A stretch of 64,000 bases of DNA, from NCBI RefSeq assembly GCF_009569385.1, contig NZ_WBOF01000001.1:4040001-4104000 (forward strand). The letters are read 5' to 3'. Both the position numbers and the translations under genes were made by a program. Origin of the DNA: Streptomyces kaniharaensis. GTDB taxonomy: Bacteria > Actinomycetota > Actinomycetes > Streptomycetales > Streptomycetaceae. This document shows positions 24,252 to 34,183 of the stretch, one piece after another; position 1 is the first letter of the stretch; each line of letters starts with the position of its first letter. The notes below the pieces were generated by a model. The model saw only the letters and a program-made list of their open reading frames with translations, had not been told where the DNA came from and searched no databases.

Positions 24252-27200
24252 GTGCACCTGAAGAGTCTGACGCTGCGCGGGTTCAAGTCCTTCGCCTCCA
24301 GCACCACACTGCGCTTCGAGCCCGGCATCACCTGCGTGGTCGGCCCGAACGGCTCCGGCAAGTCCAACGTCGTCGACGCGCTGTCCTGGGTCATGGGCGA
24401 GCAGGGCGCCAAATCGCTGCGCGGCGGCAAGATGGAGGACGTCATCTTCGCCGGGACCAGCGGGCGCGCCCCGCTCGGCCGCGCCGAGGTCAGCCTCACC
24501 ATCGACAACACCGACGGCGCCCTGCCGATCGAGTACGCCGAGGTGACCATCACCCGGACGATGTTCCGCAACGGCGGCAGCGAGTACGCGCTCAACGGCC
24601 AGACCTGCCGGCTGCTCGACATCCAGGAGCTCCTCTCCGACTCCGGCATCGGCCGTGAGATGCACGTCATCGTCGGCCAGGGCCAGCTCGACTCCGTCCT
24701 GCACGCCGACCCGATGGGCCGCCGGGCCTTCATCGAGGAGGCGGCCGGCGTGCTCAAGCACCGCAGGCGCAAGGAGAAGGCGCTGCGGAAGCTGGACGCC
24801 ATGCAGGCCAATCTCAACCGCGTCCAGGACCTGGTCGCCGAACTGCGCCGCCAGCTCGGACCGCTCGGCCGGCAGGCCAGGATCGCCCGCCGGGCCGCCG
24901 GCATCCAGGCCGACCTGCGCGACGCCCGGCTGCGGCTGCTCGCCGACGACCTGCTCACCCTCCGCAAGGCCGTCGAGGCCGAGGTCGCCGACGAACTGGC
25001 GCTGCGGCTGCGCCGCACCACCGTCGAACAGGAGCTCGCGCGCGCGGTGCAGCGCGAGGCCGTCCTGGAGGCGCAGGTCGAGCAGCTCGGCCCCGGCCTG
25101 GAGACCGCCCGGCAGACCTGGTACCGGCTCTCCGCGCTCGCCGAGCGCACCCGCGGCACCGTCGGACTGGCCGAGGCGCGGGCCCGGCACGCCGCCGCCG
25201 GAGGACAGGCCGAGGAGCGGCGCGGGCGCGACCCCGAGGACCTGGAGCGGGAGGCCGAACGGGTCCGGGAGGAGGAGGCCGCGCTGGCCGAGGCGCTGGA
25301 CGAGGCCCGGTACGCGCTGGCCGAGGCGGTCGAGCGCAAGGGCGAGCTGGAGCGCGACCTGGCCGCCGAGGAACGCCGGCTGCGGGACGCCGCCCGGGCC
25401 ATCGCGGACCGCAGGGAAGGGCTCGCCCGGCTGCAGGGGCAGGCGGCGGCGGCCCGCTCCAGGGCCGCCTCGGCCGAGGCCGAGATCGGGCGGCTCACGG
25501 AGGCCAGGGACGAGGCACTGCTGCGCGCCGAGGCTGCCCGGAGCGAGTTCGAGCAGTTGCAGGAGCAGGTCGACGGCCTCGCCGGGGACGACGAACGGGC
25601 CGACGCCGCCCACGACGAGGCCCGGGAACGCCTCGCCGCCGTCGAGCGGGACCTCGCGGCCGCCCGGGAGGCGGCCGGGGCCGCCGAGCGCGAGCGGGCC
25701 GGGCTCACCGCGCGGCACGAGGCACTGGCGCTCGGGCTGCGCCGCAAGGACGGCAGCGGCGCACTGCTCGCGGCGGGGGAGAAGCTGGCCGGACTGCTCG
25801 GGCCGGCCGCCGAGCTGCTGCGGGTCGAACCGGGCCACGAGGTCGCCGTCGCGGCGGCCCTCGGTGCGGCGGCCGACGCGGTGGCCGTCGACTCGCCGGA
25901 CTCCGCCGCCGCGGCGCTGCGGCTGCTGCGCGCCGAGGATGCCGGCCGGGCCGCGCTGCTGATCGCCGGTGCGCCCGAACCCGGCGCGCCCGCTGAGGAG
26001 TTGACCGGTGCGGAGCTGCCAGCTGCGGAGTTGCCCGCAGAGGCCCGCTGGGCCGGTGAACTGGTGGACGGCCCGGCCGAGTTGCTCGCCGCCGCGCGAA
26101 GCCTGCTCGCCGGGGTGGCGGTCGTCGCCACCCTCGACGACGCCCTGCGGCTGATCGGCGCGCACCCTGGGCTGAGCGCTGTCACCGCCGACGGGGACAG
26201 GCTCGGCGCGGGCTTCGCCCAGGGCGGCTCCGGCGGCGCGCCGAGCCTGCTGGAGACCCAGGCCGCGGTGGACGAGACGGCCCGGGCGATCGACGAACTG
26301 GCCGTCCGCTGCGCCGAGTCGGCCGAGCGGCTGGCCGAACTCACCGAGCAGCGCCGGGAGTCGGCCGCCGCACTGGAGCAACTCGCCGTCCAGCGGCGAC
26401 AGACGGAGAAGGAAAGGGCCCAGGTGGCCGGCACGCTCGGCCGCCTCGGCGGGCAGGCCCGCGCCGCCGCCGGCGAGGCCGAACGGCTGTCGGCCGCCGC
26501 CGCGCGCGCCGAGGAGGGTCTGGCCCAACTGCTCGCCACCGCCGAGGAACTGGCCGAACGCCTCGCCGCGGCCGAGGAGTCCGCCGAGGCCGGGGAGGAC
26601 GAGCCGGACCCGGCCGAGCAGCAGCGGCTGGCCGAGGGCGCCTCGGCCGCCCGGCAGGCAGAGCTGGAGGCGCGGCTCGCGGTGCGCACCCACGAGGAGC
26701 GGGTCCGCGCGCTCGCGGGCCGGGCCGACCAGCTGGACCGGGCCGCCCGTGCCGAGCGCGAGGCGCGAGCCCGGGCCGCCGAGCGCCGCCGGCGCGCCCA
26801 GCACGACGCCGCCGTGGCGAACGCCGTCGCGGCGGGCGCCCGGCAGCTGCTGGCCTGCCTGGAGGTGTCACTGGCCCGCGCGGACGCCGGGCGGGCCGCC
26901 GTCGAACAGGAGCGCGGCGAGCGCGAGACCGAGCTCCGGGCACACCGCGAGCACGGCCGCGGCCTCAAGGAAGAGCTGGACAAGCTGGTCGACGCCGGCC
27001 ACCGGGACGAGGTGCTGCGGGCCGAGAAGCGGCTGCGGATCGAGCAGCTGGAGGCCCGGGCGCTGGAGGAGTTCGGCATCGACGGCGGCGAACTGCTCGC
27101 CTCGTACGGACCGGACCAGCTCGTCCCGCCGGCCCCCGCGGCGTCGGCCGCTGATGGCACCGGGGAGGAGGGCCGGGAGCCGGGCGAGCCGTACCCGTAC

Positions 27201-27899
27201 GACCGGGCCGAGCAGGAGAAGCGGCTCCGGGCGGCCGAGAAGGCCTACCAGCAGCTCGGCAAGGTCAACCCGCTGGCGCTGGAGGAGTTCGCCGCGCTGG
27301 AGGAGCGCCACCAGTTCCTCGGCGAGCAGCTGGACGACCTCAAGCGCAGCCGGCGCGACCTGCTGGACATCGTCCGGGACGTGGACGAGCGGGTCGAGCA
27401 GCTGTTCACCTCCGCCTACCACGACACCGCGGCCCAGTTCGAGGGCGTCTTCGCCCGGCTCTTCCCGGGCGGTGAAGGCCGGCTGGTGCTGACCGACCCC
27501 GACAACATGCTCACCACCGGCCTCGAGGTGGAGGCCCGCCCGCCGGGCAAGAAGGTCAAGCGGCTGTCGCTGCTGTCGGGCGGCGAGCGCTCGCTGACCG
27601 CGGTGGCGCTGCTCGTGGCGATCTTCAAGGCGCGGCCCAGCCCCTTCTACGTGATGGACGAGGTCGAGGCGGCGCTGGACGAGACCAACCTGCGCCGGCT
27701 GATCGCGATCATGGAGGAGCTGCGGGAGAGCTCCCAGCTGATCGTGATCACCCACCAGAAGCTGACCATGGAGTCCGCGGACGCCCTGTACGGCGTGACC
27801 ATGAAGGGCGACGGCATCTCACAGGTGATCAGCCAGCGCCTGCGGGCCGGGGGACAACAGCGTGAGCGGCCGGAGGCGGACCGTACCGCACCGGTGTAG
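24252..27899 (+). CDS. smc: Chromosome segregation ATPase SMC
   Basis: A 1215-residue SMC protein that condenses and resolves chromosomes with ScpA/ScpB; in Streptomyces it acts in sporulation septation. Walker A VVGPNGSGKSNVVDALSWVMGEQ is at residues 30-50. Two long alanine/glutamate-rich coiled coils flank a hinge at about 490-660. The signature LLSGGERSLTAVALLVAIF and Walker B PSPFYVMDEVEAALDETN are near the C-terminus. GTG 24252 follows GAGGAG. The codon use is strongly GC-biased throughout. Confidence 0.97.
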   Translation: MHLKSLTLRGFKSFASSTTLRFEPGITCVVGPNGSGKSNVVDALSWVMGEQGAKSLRGGKMEDVIFAGTSGRAPLGRAEVSLTIDNTDGALPIEYAEVTITRTMFRNGGSEYALNGQTCRLLDIQELLSDSGIGREMHVIVGQGQLDSVLHADPMGRRAFIEEAAGVLKHRRRKEKALRKLDAMQANLNRVQDLVAELRRQLGPLGRQARIARRAAGIQADLRDARLRLLADDLLTLRKAVEAEVADELALRLRRTTVEQELARAVQREAVLEAQVEQLGPGLETARQTWYRLSALAERTRGTVGLAEARARHAAAGGQAEERRGRDPEDLEREAERVREEEAALAEALDEARYALAEAVERKGELERDLAAEERRLRDAARAIADRREGLARLQGQAAAARSRAASAEAEIGRLTEARDEALLRAEAARSEFEQLQEQVDGLAGDDERADAAHDEARERLAAVERDLAAAREAAGAAERERAGLTARHEALALGLRRKDGSGALLAAGEKLAGLLGPAAELLRVEPGHEVAVAAALGAAADAVAVDSPDSAAAALRLLRAEDAGRAALLIAGAPEPGAPAEELTGAELPAAELPAEARWAGELVDGPAELLAAARSLLAGVAVVATLDDALRLIGAHPGLSAVTADGDRLGAGFAQGGSGGAPSLLETQAAVDETARAIDELAVRCAESAERLAELTEQRRESAAALEQLAVQRRQTEKERAQVAGTLGRLGGQARAAAGEAERLSAAAARAEEGLAQLLATAEELAERLAAAEESAEAGEDEPDPAEQQRLAEGASAARQAELEARLAVRTHEERVRALAGRADQLDRAARAEREARARAAERRRRAQHDAAVANAVAAGARQLLACLEVSLARADAGRAAVEQERGERETELRAHREHGRGLKEELDKLVDAGHRDEVLRAEKRLRIEQLEARALEEFGIDGGELLASYGPDQLVPPAPAASAADGTGEEGREPGEPYPYDRAEQEKRLRAAEKAYQQLGKVNPLALEEFAALEERHQFLGEQLDDLKRSRRDLLDIVRDVDERVEQLFTSAYHDTAAQFEGVFARLFPGGEGRLVLTDPDNMLTTGLEVEARPPGKKVKRLSLLSGGERSLTAVALLVAIFKARPSPFYVMDEVEAALDETNLRRLIAIMEELRESSQLIVITHQKLTMESADALYGVTMKGDGISQVISQRLRAGGQQRERPEADRTAPV

Positions 27900-27946
27900 T
27901 ACGGCTGCGGCTCATTCGGGCCCCGGTCGCGGATACTGGAGCGGTT

Positions 27947-29173
27947 ATGGAATACGTGATTCTTGCCGTAGTCATCGCCGTGATCGTCCTCGCTGCGATC
28001 GCGGGCCTCGTCGTTTCCGGCAGACGACGCCAGCAACTGCCCCCGAAGTCGCAGGCGCCGGTCATCACGGCGCCGCCGACCACCCCGCGCGAGCCCCAGG
28101 TCGGCGAGGAGGCCGCGCCGCCGACCGAGGAGCCCCGGCGCACCGTCGAGGAGGTGGCGCTTCCCGAGGCTCCCGAGGTCTCCGAGGCGGTCGAGGCCGT
28201 CGAGGTCGAGGCCGTCGAGGCCGAGGTGGCGCCCGCCATCGAGGTCCCCGAGCCCACCGCCGGCCGGCTGGTCAGGCTGCGCTCCCGGCTCTCCCGCTCG
28301 CAGACCTCGCTCGGCAAGGGCCTGCTCTCGCTGCTCTCCCGCGAGCACCTGGACGAGGACACCTGGGAGGAGATCGAGGACACCCTCCTGACCGCCGACG
28401 TCGGCGTCACCCCCACCCAGGAGCTGGTCGAGCGGCTGCGCACCCGGGTGAAGGTGCTCGGCACCCGCACCCCCGAGGAGCTCCGCACGCTGCTGCGCGA
28501 GGAACTGGTCGAGCTGATCGGCAAGGACTCCGACCGCACCGTCCGCTCCACCAAGCACGAGGAGGGCCCGGCGGTGGTCCTGGTCGTCGGCGTCAACGGC
28601 GTCGGCAAGACCACCACGACCGGCAAGCTGGCCCGCGTCCTGGTCGCCGACGGCCGCAAGGTGGTGCTCGGCGCGGCCGACACCTTCCGCGCCGCCGCCG
28701 CGGACCAGCTCCAGACCTGGGGCGAGCGGGTCGGCGCGCGGACCGTGCGCGGCCCCGAGGGCGGCGACCCGGCCTCGGTCGCCTTCGACGCGGTCAAGGA
28801 GGGCATCGCCGAGAACGCCGACACCGTGCTGGTGGACACCGCCGGCCGGCTGCACACCAAGACCGGCCTGATGGACGAGCTGGGCAAGGTCAAGCGGGTC
28901 GTCGAGAAGCACGGTCCGGTGGACGAGGTACTGCTGGTGCTGGACGCCACCACCGGCCAGAACGGCCTGGTCCAGGCCAGGGTGTTCGCCGAGGTGGTCG
29001 ACATCACCGGCATCGTGCTGACCAAGCTGGACGGCACCGCCAAGGGCGGCATCGTCGTCGCGGTCCAGCGCGAGCTGGGCGTGCCGGTCAAGCTGATCGG
29101 TCTCGGCGAGGGCGCGGACGACCTGGCGCCGTTCGAGCCGGGTGCGTTCGTGGACGCGCTGATCGGGGACTGA
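27947..29173 (+). CDS. ftsY: Signal recognition particle receptor FtsY
   Basis: A 408-residue SRP receptor GTPase. It has an N-terminal transmembrane helix (EYVILAVVIAVIVLAAIAGLVV), found in actinobacterial but not E. coli FtsY, then an acidic A domain (VEAVEVEAVEAEVAP). The NG domain has the P-loop GVNGVGKTTTTGKLA, DTFRAAAADQL, DTAGRLHT and TKLDGTAKGG. ATG 27947 lies 47 bp after smc. Its SRP partner Ffh is encoded 8 kb downstream. Confidence 0.96.
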   Translation: MEYVILAVVIAVIVLAAIAGLVVSGRRRQQLPPKSQAPVITAPPTTPREPQVGEEAAPPTEEPRRTVEEVALPEAPEVSEAVEAVEVEAVEAEVAPAIEVPEPTAGRLVRLRSRLSRSQTSLGKGLLSLLSREHLDEDTWEEIEDTLLTADVGVTPTQELVERLRTRVKVLGTRTPEELRTLLREELVELIGKDSDRTVRSTKHEEGPAVVLVVGVNGVGKTTTTGKLARVLVADGRKVVLGAADTFRAAAADQLQTWGERVGARTVRGPEGGDPASVAFDAVKEGIAENADTVLVDTAGRLHTKTGLMDELGKVKRVVEKHGPVDEVLLVLDATTGQNGLVQARVFAEVVDITGIVLTKLDGTAKGGIVVAVQRELGVPVKLIGLGEGADDLAPFEPGAFVDALIGD

Positions 29174-29196
29174 GTCTCCCGGTCTCCCCGTCGGGT

Positions 29197-29228
29197 GAAG
29201 GGTCCGCTCCGCGAGGGGCGGGCCCTTC
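29197..29228 (+). terminator. Hairpin terminator after ftsY
   Basis: 11-bp arms (29197-29207, 29218-29228) with one G-T pair, 23 nt after the stop. Confidence 0.6.
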
Positions 29229-29293
29229 GCGTATGGCCAAGCCTGAGCGCGTGTGGCCGTCCCGGGCGTGTGGACGTCCCGAGCCGAAGCGGC

Positions 29294-29971
29294 TCAGGAG
29301 GCCAGCCAGGCCGGTTCGGCGGTGCGCTCCCGGCTGCGGTGGCAGGCGTAGGCGAGGGTGCCGAGCAGCAGCCGGGCCTCGGGCGGGCAGCCGGCGTTGT
29401 CGCGGGTGGGGCGGCGCAGCCAGCGGACCGGGCCGAGGCCGGCGAGCACGGTGGGCGGGGCGGCGACGTAGCCGCCCTCGCCGTGGCAGGTCAGGTCCAG
29501 TGCAGCGTCGTCCCAGCCCATCCGGTACAGCAGGTCGGGCAGCCGGCGGGCGGTGCCGGCGGCGACCAGGAACTGCAGCCGGCCGGTGGGCGTGGCCAGC
29601 ACCGGGCCGACCTGGGTGCCCATCCGCTCCAGCCGGACCAGTGCCTGGAGGCCGGCCTGCTCGGGGACGTCCAGGACGTCGAACGCGCGGCCGGTGGGGA
29701 ACAGGACGGAGCCCTCGGCGTCGGCGGTGCGGCCCGCGCCGCGGCCGCCGGGCACCGGGTGCAGACCGGGGGCGGCGCAGCGGGCGGAGCCGCAGTGGCA
29801 CGGGGCCGTGGCGGAGCCGGTACCGGCCGGGCCGCCGACGACGACCGCCCAGCCCCAGCGGCCGGTGTACTCCGCGGCGGCCCGGGACGCGGTGACCTTG
29901 GTGCGGCGGCGTGCGCCCCGCGGTGCCAGCCGCAGGTACCCCAGTCGAAGTTCGCCGAACAGGTTGTCCAT
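29294..29971 (-). CDS. Bifunctional DNA primase/polymerase-like protein, divergent from nsdA
   Basis: A 225-residue protein resembling the N-terminal domain of Prim-Pol (archaeo-eukaryotic primase-like) proteins. AAEYTGRWGWAVVVGGP matches the typical start of the domain, and APCHCGSARCAAPGLHPVPG resembles the region that carries the C-x-x-x-H-P motif. The catalytic acidic residues of the full primase are not obvious to me, so activity is uncertain. It starts at ATG 29971 behind GGGGGAGG. A gene of this type stands head-to-head with nsdA in Streptomyces. Confidence 0.7.
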   Translation of the reverse strand: MDNLFGELRLGYLRLAPRGARRRTKVTASRAAAEYTGRWGWAVVVGGPAGTGSATAPCHCGSARCAAPGLHPVPGGRGAGRTADAEGSVLFPTGRAFDVLDVPEQAGLQALVRLERMGTQVGPVLATPTGRLQFLVAAGTARRLPDLLYRMGWDDAALDLTCHGEGGYVAAPPTVLAGLGPVRWLRRPTRDNAGCPPEARLLLGTLAYACHRSRERTAEPAWLAS

Positions 29972-30600
29972 GCCTCCCCCAACAGGTTCTCGTTGCCGAT
30001 GGTTACGGGATCGTGACTTTGTGTTGATTGTCCGTTGCGTTGTGCGTGGTGCGGTGGCGGCGCGCAGCGCGTGGCGTGCGCCTGTTGTGGTGGCGTGCCT
30101 CGGGCGCCGCCTTGTGGCGGCTGTGCCGATGCAGGATCGTCGTTGTGCGCGAGGCGGCCGTCGACCAGGTCGACGGCGAACTCGCCGGTGACTGTGGTGG
30201 TTGCCGGGGACTGGCGGGGTTGCGCGCGGGCTTGGCGGCTCGCATATGCCGGACCGTCGCGACGTACTCAGTGAAGCGTGTGCCCCCTGGCTTCGGTTCA
30301 CTCCTGGGGGTGGCGAAAGGTGGCGTTTCGCCAGGGGCGCTCCCACGGCCGCCGCGCGGGGCACTACGTTCAGCACGCGGACGTCGCCGGGGAGTCGGCT
30401 TCGGGCCGTCGGAGCAGGGGGAGTTGAAGGATGTGACACCCCGTCCGCGACGATGGCACGCCAGTACGACACGGCGGTACGGAAGCAGCACCAACGAGCA
30501 GCAGCACCACGAGCACCACAGGCACGTCGGCAAGAGCCCGCAACCGTCGGGCGGTCACGATCGGGGCCCCGCAGGGGCCGGGCGGGATGGGGACGTTCCC
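29972..30600. other. Long divergent region upstream of nsdA
   Basis: 629 bp without a supportable gene. It should carry promoters for nsdA and the primase-like gene and a long nsdA leader. The forward frame that runs into nsdA is open back to 30028, but its composition (arginine/cysteine-rich) is not protein-like. Around 30481-30535 there are AGCAGCACC and GAGCACCAC tandem-like repeats. Confidence 0.5.
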
Positions 30601-32055
30601 ATGGCAGAGAAGCAACCCAACGAGAAGCTGACCACGTGGTTCGTCCGCAGCGGCTGGTCCAAGGGGGAGTTGGCCCGGCAGGTCAACCGCCGGGCCCGGC
30701 AGATCGGCGCCCACCACGTCTCCACCGACACCTCCCGCGTGCGCCGCTGGCTCGACGGCGAGCAGCCCCGCGAGCCGATCCCGAAGATCATGTCGGAGCT
30801 GTTCTCCGAGCGCTTCGGCTCCGTCGTCTCGGTCGAGGACCTCGGGCTGCGCGCCGCGATCCCGGTCTCCACCGTCGGCGGCGGCATCGACCTGCCGTGG
30901 AGCGCGCCGCAGACCGTCCAGCTGATCAGCGACTACTCCCGCAGCGACCTGATGCTCAACCGGCGCGGCTTCCTCGGCACCTCGCTCGCCCTGACCGCGG
31001 GCGCCGCGCTGATCGAGCCGATGCAGCGCTGGCTCGCCCCCGGCCCGACCGGCGTCCCCACCCCCATCCTCACCGCGGCCAACGGCGGCGAGGCGTTCAC
31101 CGGCCGGCTCTCCGAGCCCGAGCTCGAACTGCTGGAGCAGACCACGGTCATGTTCCGCCAGTGGGACGCGCAGAACGGTGGCGGGCTGCGCCGCAAGGCC
31201 GTCGTCGGCCAGCTGCACGAGGTCACCGACCTGCTCCAGGAGACGTACAACGAGCACACCACCAAGCGGCTGTTCCGGCTCACCGCCGAACTCGCCCACC
31301 TGGCCGGCTGGATGTCCTACGACGTCGGCATGCACCCGAGCGCGCAGAAGTACTACGTTCTGGCGCTGCATGCCGCCAAGGAGGCCGGCGACCGCCCGTT
31401 CGGCGCGCTGATCCTCACCGACATGAGCCGCCAGATGATCCACCTCAACCGGGGCGAGGACGCCCTGGAGCTGATCCACCTCGCGCAGTACGGCAGCCGC
31501 GACACCGCCACCCCGCGCCAGCAGTCCCTGCTGTACGCGATGGAGGCGCGCGCCTACGCCACCATCGGCGAGGTGAACCGCTGCGCCCGGGCGATCCGGC
31601 TGGCCGAGGACACCTTCACCGACATCCGCGAGGGGGACGGGGACCCGGACTGGCTGAAGTTCTTCTCCCCGGCCGAGCTGAACGCCGAGAACGCGCACTC
31701 CTACCGCGACCTCGCCTACCACTCCGACAACGCCGAGCTGTACGCCTCGATGTCCGCGCCGGTCATGGAGCGCGCGGTGGACCTGTTCCGCCGGGACGGC
31801 GACCACGTGCGCTCGTACGCCTTCAACCTGATCGGCATGGCCAGCGTGCACCTGCTGCAGAAGGAGGCGGAGCAGGCCGTGGTGATGGCCGAGCAGGCGG
31901 TGGACATCGCCGCCAAGGTCCGCTCGGAGCGGCTGAACTCCCGGGTGCGCAAGACCACGGAGGCCGCGGCGGCCCGGTTCCGGGGCGTGGACGCCGTCGC
32001 CCGGCTGAAGGAAAGGGTCGTCCAGGACATCCCGGAGTACGTCTCGGTGGTCTGA
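30601..32055 (+). CDS. nsdA: NsdA, negative regulator of antibiotic production and sporulation
   Basis: A 484-residue protein. The N-terminal MAEKQPNEKLTTWFVRSGWSKGELARQVNRRARQIG contains a helix-turn-helix-like element. NRRGFLGTSLALTAGAALIEP is a hydrophobic patch. From about residue 180 onward it has repeated helical pairs typical of TPR regulators. The whole follows Streptomyces NsdA, whose loss increases actinorhodin and sporulation in S. coelicolor. Direct DNA binding has not been shown in the sequence. ATG 30601 follows GGGGACG. Confidence 0.9.
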   Translation: MAEKQPNEKLTTWFVRSGWSKGELARQVNRRARQIGAHHVSTDTSRVRRWLDGEQPREPIPKIMSELFSERFGSVVSVEDLGLRAAIPVSTVGGGIDLPWSAPQTVQLISDYSRSDLMLNRRGFLGTSLALTAGAALIEPMQRWLAPGPTGVPTPILTAANGGEAFTGRLSEPELELLEQTTVMFRQWDAQNGGGLRRKAVVGQLHEVTDLLQETYNEHTTKRLFRLTAELAHLAGWMSYDVGMHPSAQKYYVLALHAAKEAGDRPFGALILTDMSRQMIHLNRGEDALELIHLAQYGSRDTATPRQQSLLYAMEARAYATIGEVNRCARAIRLAEDTFTDIREGDGDPDWLKFFSPAELNAENAHSYRDLAYHSDNAELYASMSAPVMERAVDLFRRDGDHVRSYAFNLIGMASVHLLQKEAEQAVVMAEQAVDIAAKVRSERLNSRVRKTTEAAAARFRGVDAVARLKERVVQDIPEYVSVV

Positions 32056-32211
32056 CGCCCCGGCTACGCGCCCCTCGACCGACCGTGCCGGCCGCCGCCG
32101 CCACGGCCGGTGGCCGTTGCGGCACCCCGGGTGGCGTGCGGCGGCACGGTAGCCCATCCGGGGGCTCGGCAGGGCCGCGGTTCACGCAGGTGTAACCCGC
32201 ACGTCGCACGC

Positions 32212-32249
32212 GTCACGACCGCGAAACAACCGGCCGCACTGGCCGAAAC
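32212..32249 (+). promoter_or_regulatory. GlnR box upstream of amtB
   Basis: GTCAC (32212-32216), 6 bp, GAAAC (32223-32227), then 17 bp and a second GAAAC (32245-32249): the two GAAAC half-sites are 22 bp apart as in the Streptomyces GlnR consensus gTnAc-n6-GaAAc-n6-GtnAc-n6-GaAAc. The third element (CCGCA at 32234-32238) matches poorly. GlnR activates amtB-glnK-glnD under nitrogen limitation. Confidence 0.7.
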
Positions 32250-32344
32250 CAGCCTTCGGCACTCTCCTCTTCATCGCCGACACCCCGGGTGGCACGGGAC
32301 AGGTACCCGGGTGGTGGAGCGGCTTTCACGCAGAGGAGACGCCG

Positions 32345-33709
32345 ATGCCGGACGGCTTCAGCGCGGGCGACACCGCCTTCGTGCTCATCAGTGCGGCCCT
32401 GGTCATGGTGATGACCCCGGGCCTGGCCTTCTTCTACGGGGGCATGGTCAGGGCCAAGAGCACACTGAACATGCTGGCGATGAGCTTCCTCTCGCTCGGC
32501 ATCGTCAGCGTGCTCTGGGTCCTCTACGGGTACTCGCTCAGCTTCGGGCCCGACGCGGGCGCCGGTCTGATCGGCAACCTCGACTTCCTCGGGATGCGCG
32601 GCATCGGCCTGAACGACCTGACCGGCTCGATCCCGGTCACCGCCTTCTCCGCCTTCCAGCTGATGTTCGCGATCATCACCCCGGCGCTCATCAGCGGCGC
32701 CATCGCGGACCGCGCCAAGTTCGCGGCCTGGGGCCTGTTCGTCGCGCTCTGGGTGACCATCGTCTACTTCCCGGTCGCGCACTGGGTGTTCTTCGTCGAC
32801 GGCGGCAACGGCGGCTGGCTGGGCGACCGCAACGGCGTGATCGACTTCGCCGGCGGAACGGCCGTGCACATCAACGCCGGTGTGGCGGGCCTCGCGCTCT
32901 GCCTGGTGCTGGGCAAGCGGGTCGGCTTCAAGAAGGACCCGATGCGCCCGCACAGCCTGCCGCTGGTGATGCTCGGCTCCGGCCTGCTGTGGTTCGGCTG
33001 GTTCGGCTTCAACGCCGGCTCGGCACTGGCCGCCAACGGCGTCGCCGCGATGGCCGTCGTCAACACCCAGGTGGCGACCGCCGCCGCGCTGGTCGGCTGG
33101 CTCATCTTCGAGAAGCTGAAGCACGGTGCCTTCACCACCCTGGGCGCCGCCTCCGGCGCGGTGGCCGGCCTGGTCGCCATCACCCCGGCCTGCGGCTCGG
33201 TCAGCCCGCTCGGCGCCGTGGCGATCGGCCTGATCGCGGGTGCGGTCTGCGCCGCCGCCGTCAGCCTCAAGTACCGCTTCGGCTTCGACGACTCGCTCGA
33301 CGTGGTCGGCGTGCACGCGGTCGGCGGTGCGATCGGCTCGCTGCTGATCGGCCTGTTCGCCACCGGCGGGGTCGGCCAGACCGCCAAGGGCCTGTTCTAC
33401 GGCGGCGGCCTGGACCAGCTCGGCAAGCAGGCGATGGGCGTGGCGGTGGTCGCGGTGTACTCCTTCGTCCTCTCCTGGCTGCTGGCCAAGGCGATCGACA
33501 AGACGGTCGGCTTCCGGGTCGCCGAGGATGTCGAGGTGGCCGGCATCGACCAGGCCGAACACGCCGAGTCCGCCTACGATTTCAGCGCGGTGGGCGCCGG
33601 TCTGGCCCGGGCCCTCCTGGCCCCGGCCGCCAGCGCTCCGGCCACCGCCGAGCCCGTTGCCACCAGGACCGCCGAGAAGGCGGCCGAGAAGACCGAGGTC
33701 GACGCCTGA
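32345..33709 (+). CDS. amtB: Ammonium transporter AmtB
   Basis: A 454-residue channel with 11 hydrophobic segments. FYGGMVRAKSTLNMLAMSFLSLG and AVHINAGVAGLALCLVLGKR hold pore and His-containing family regions. The C-terminal tail (VAEDVEVAGIDQAEHAESAYDFSA) contains the cytoplasmic segment to which PII proteins bind. ATG 32345 follows GAGGAGAC. The stop overlaps the glnK start by 1 nt. Confidence 0.96.
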   Translation: MPDGFSAGDTAFVLISAALVMVMTPGLAFFYGGMVRAKSTLNMLAMSFLSLGIVSVLWVLYGYSLSFGPDAGAGLIGNLDFLGMRGIGLNDLTGSIPVTAFSAFQLMFAIITPALISGAIADRAKFAAWGLFVALWVTIVYFPVAHWVFFVDGGNGGWLGDRNGVIDFAGGTAVHINAGVAGLALCLVLGKRVGFKKDPMRPHSLPLVMLGSGLLWFGWFGFNAGSALAANGVAAMAVVNTQVATAAALVGWLIFEKLKHGAFTTLGAASGAVAGLVAITPACGSVSPLGAVAIGLIAGAVCAAAVSLKYRFGFDDSLDVVGVHAVGGAIGSLLIGLFATGGVGQTAKGLFYGGGLDQLGKQAMGVAVVAVYSFVLSWLLAKAIDKTVGFRVAEDVEVAGIDQAEHAESAYDFSAVGAGLARALLAPAASAPATAEPVATRTAEKAAEKTEVDA

Positions 33710-34047
33710 TGAAGCTCATCACCGCAGTGATCAAGCCGTACCGCCTGGACGAGGTCAAGGCCGCCCTGCAGTCCTTCGGGGTGCACGGCCTGACCGTCAC
33801 CGAGGCCAGCGGATACGGCCGCCAGCGCGGCCACACCGAGGTCTACCGCGGCGCCGAGTACACCGTGGACCTCGTGCCGAAGATCAGAATCGAGGTCCTG
33901 GTCGAGGACGACGACGCCGACGAGCTGATCAACGTCCTGGTGAAGGCCGCCCGGACCGGCAAGATCGGCGACGGCAAGGTGTGGAGCATCCCGGTCGACA
34001 CCGCCGTCCGGGTCCGCACCGGCGAGCGCGGGCCGGACGCCCTCTGA
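33709..34047 (+). CDS. glnK: Nitrogen regulatory protein PII (GlnK)
   Basis: A 112-residue PII trimer subunit. MKLITAVIKPYRLDEVKAAL starts the ferredoxin-like fold. The T-loop GRQRGHTEVYRGAEYTVDLVPK carries the tyrosine modified by GlnD; in Streptomyces this site is adenylylated rather than uridylylated. TGKIGDGKVWSIPVD is the second signature. GlnK binds ATP/ADP and 2-oxoglutarate and blocks AmtB. Its start overlaps the amtB stop (TGATG), so the two are translationally coupled. Confidence 0.97.
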   Translation: MKLITAVIKPYRLDEVKAALQSFGVHGLTVTEASGYGRQRGHTEVYRGAEYTVDLVPKIRIEVLVEDDDADELINVLVKAARTGKIGDGKVWSIPVDTAVRVRTGERGPDAL

Positions 34048-34183
34048 GCTCGTTCCGACGCACCGCAGGCGGGCCTGCGATCCCCAGGGGTCGCAGGTCC
34101 GCCGGCGGCGTATCGGCGCCCGGCCGCCCGCCCGCGGACCACCGGCGCCACCCCGCTCAACCGCACGACGGACGGGACCCCGC

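Noticed and set aside
30028..30600. In-frame extension upstream of nsdA
   Set aside because: Known NsdA proteins begin near MAEK-type sequence; the added 191 residues are low-complexity and no start signal is seen.
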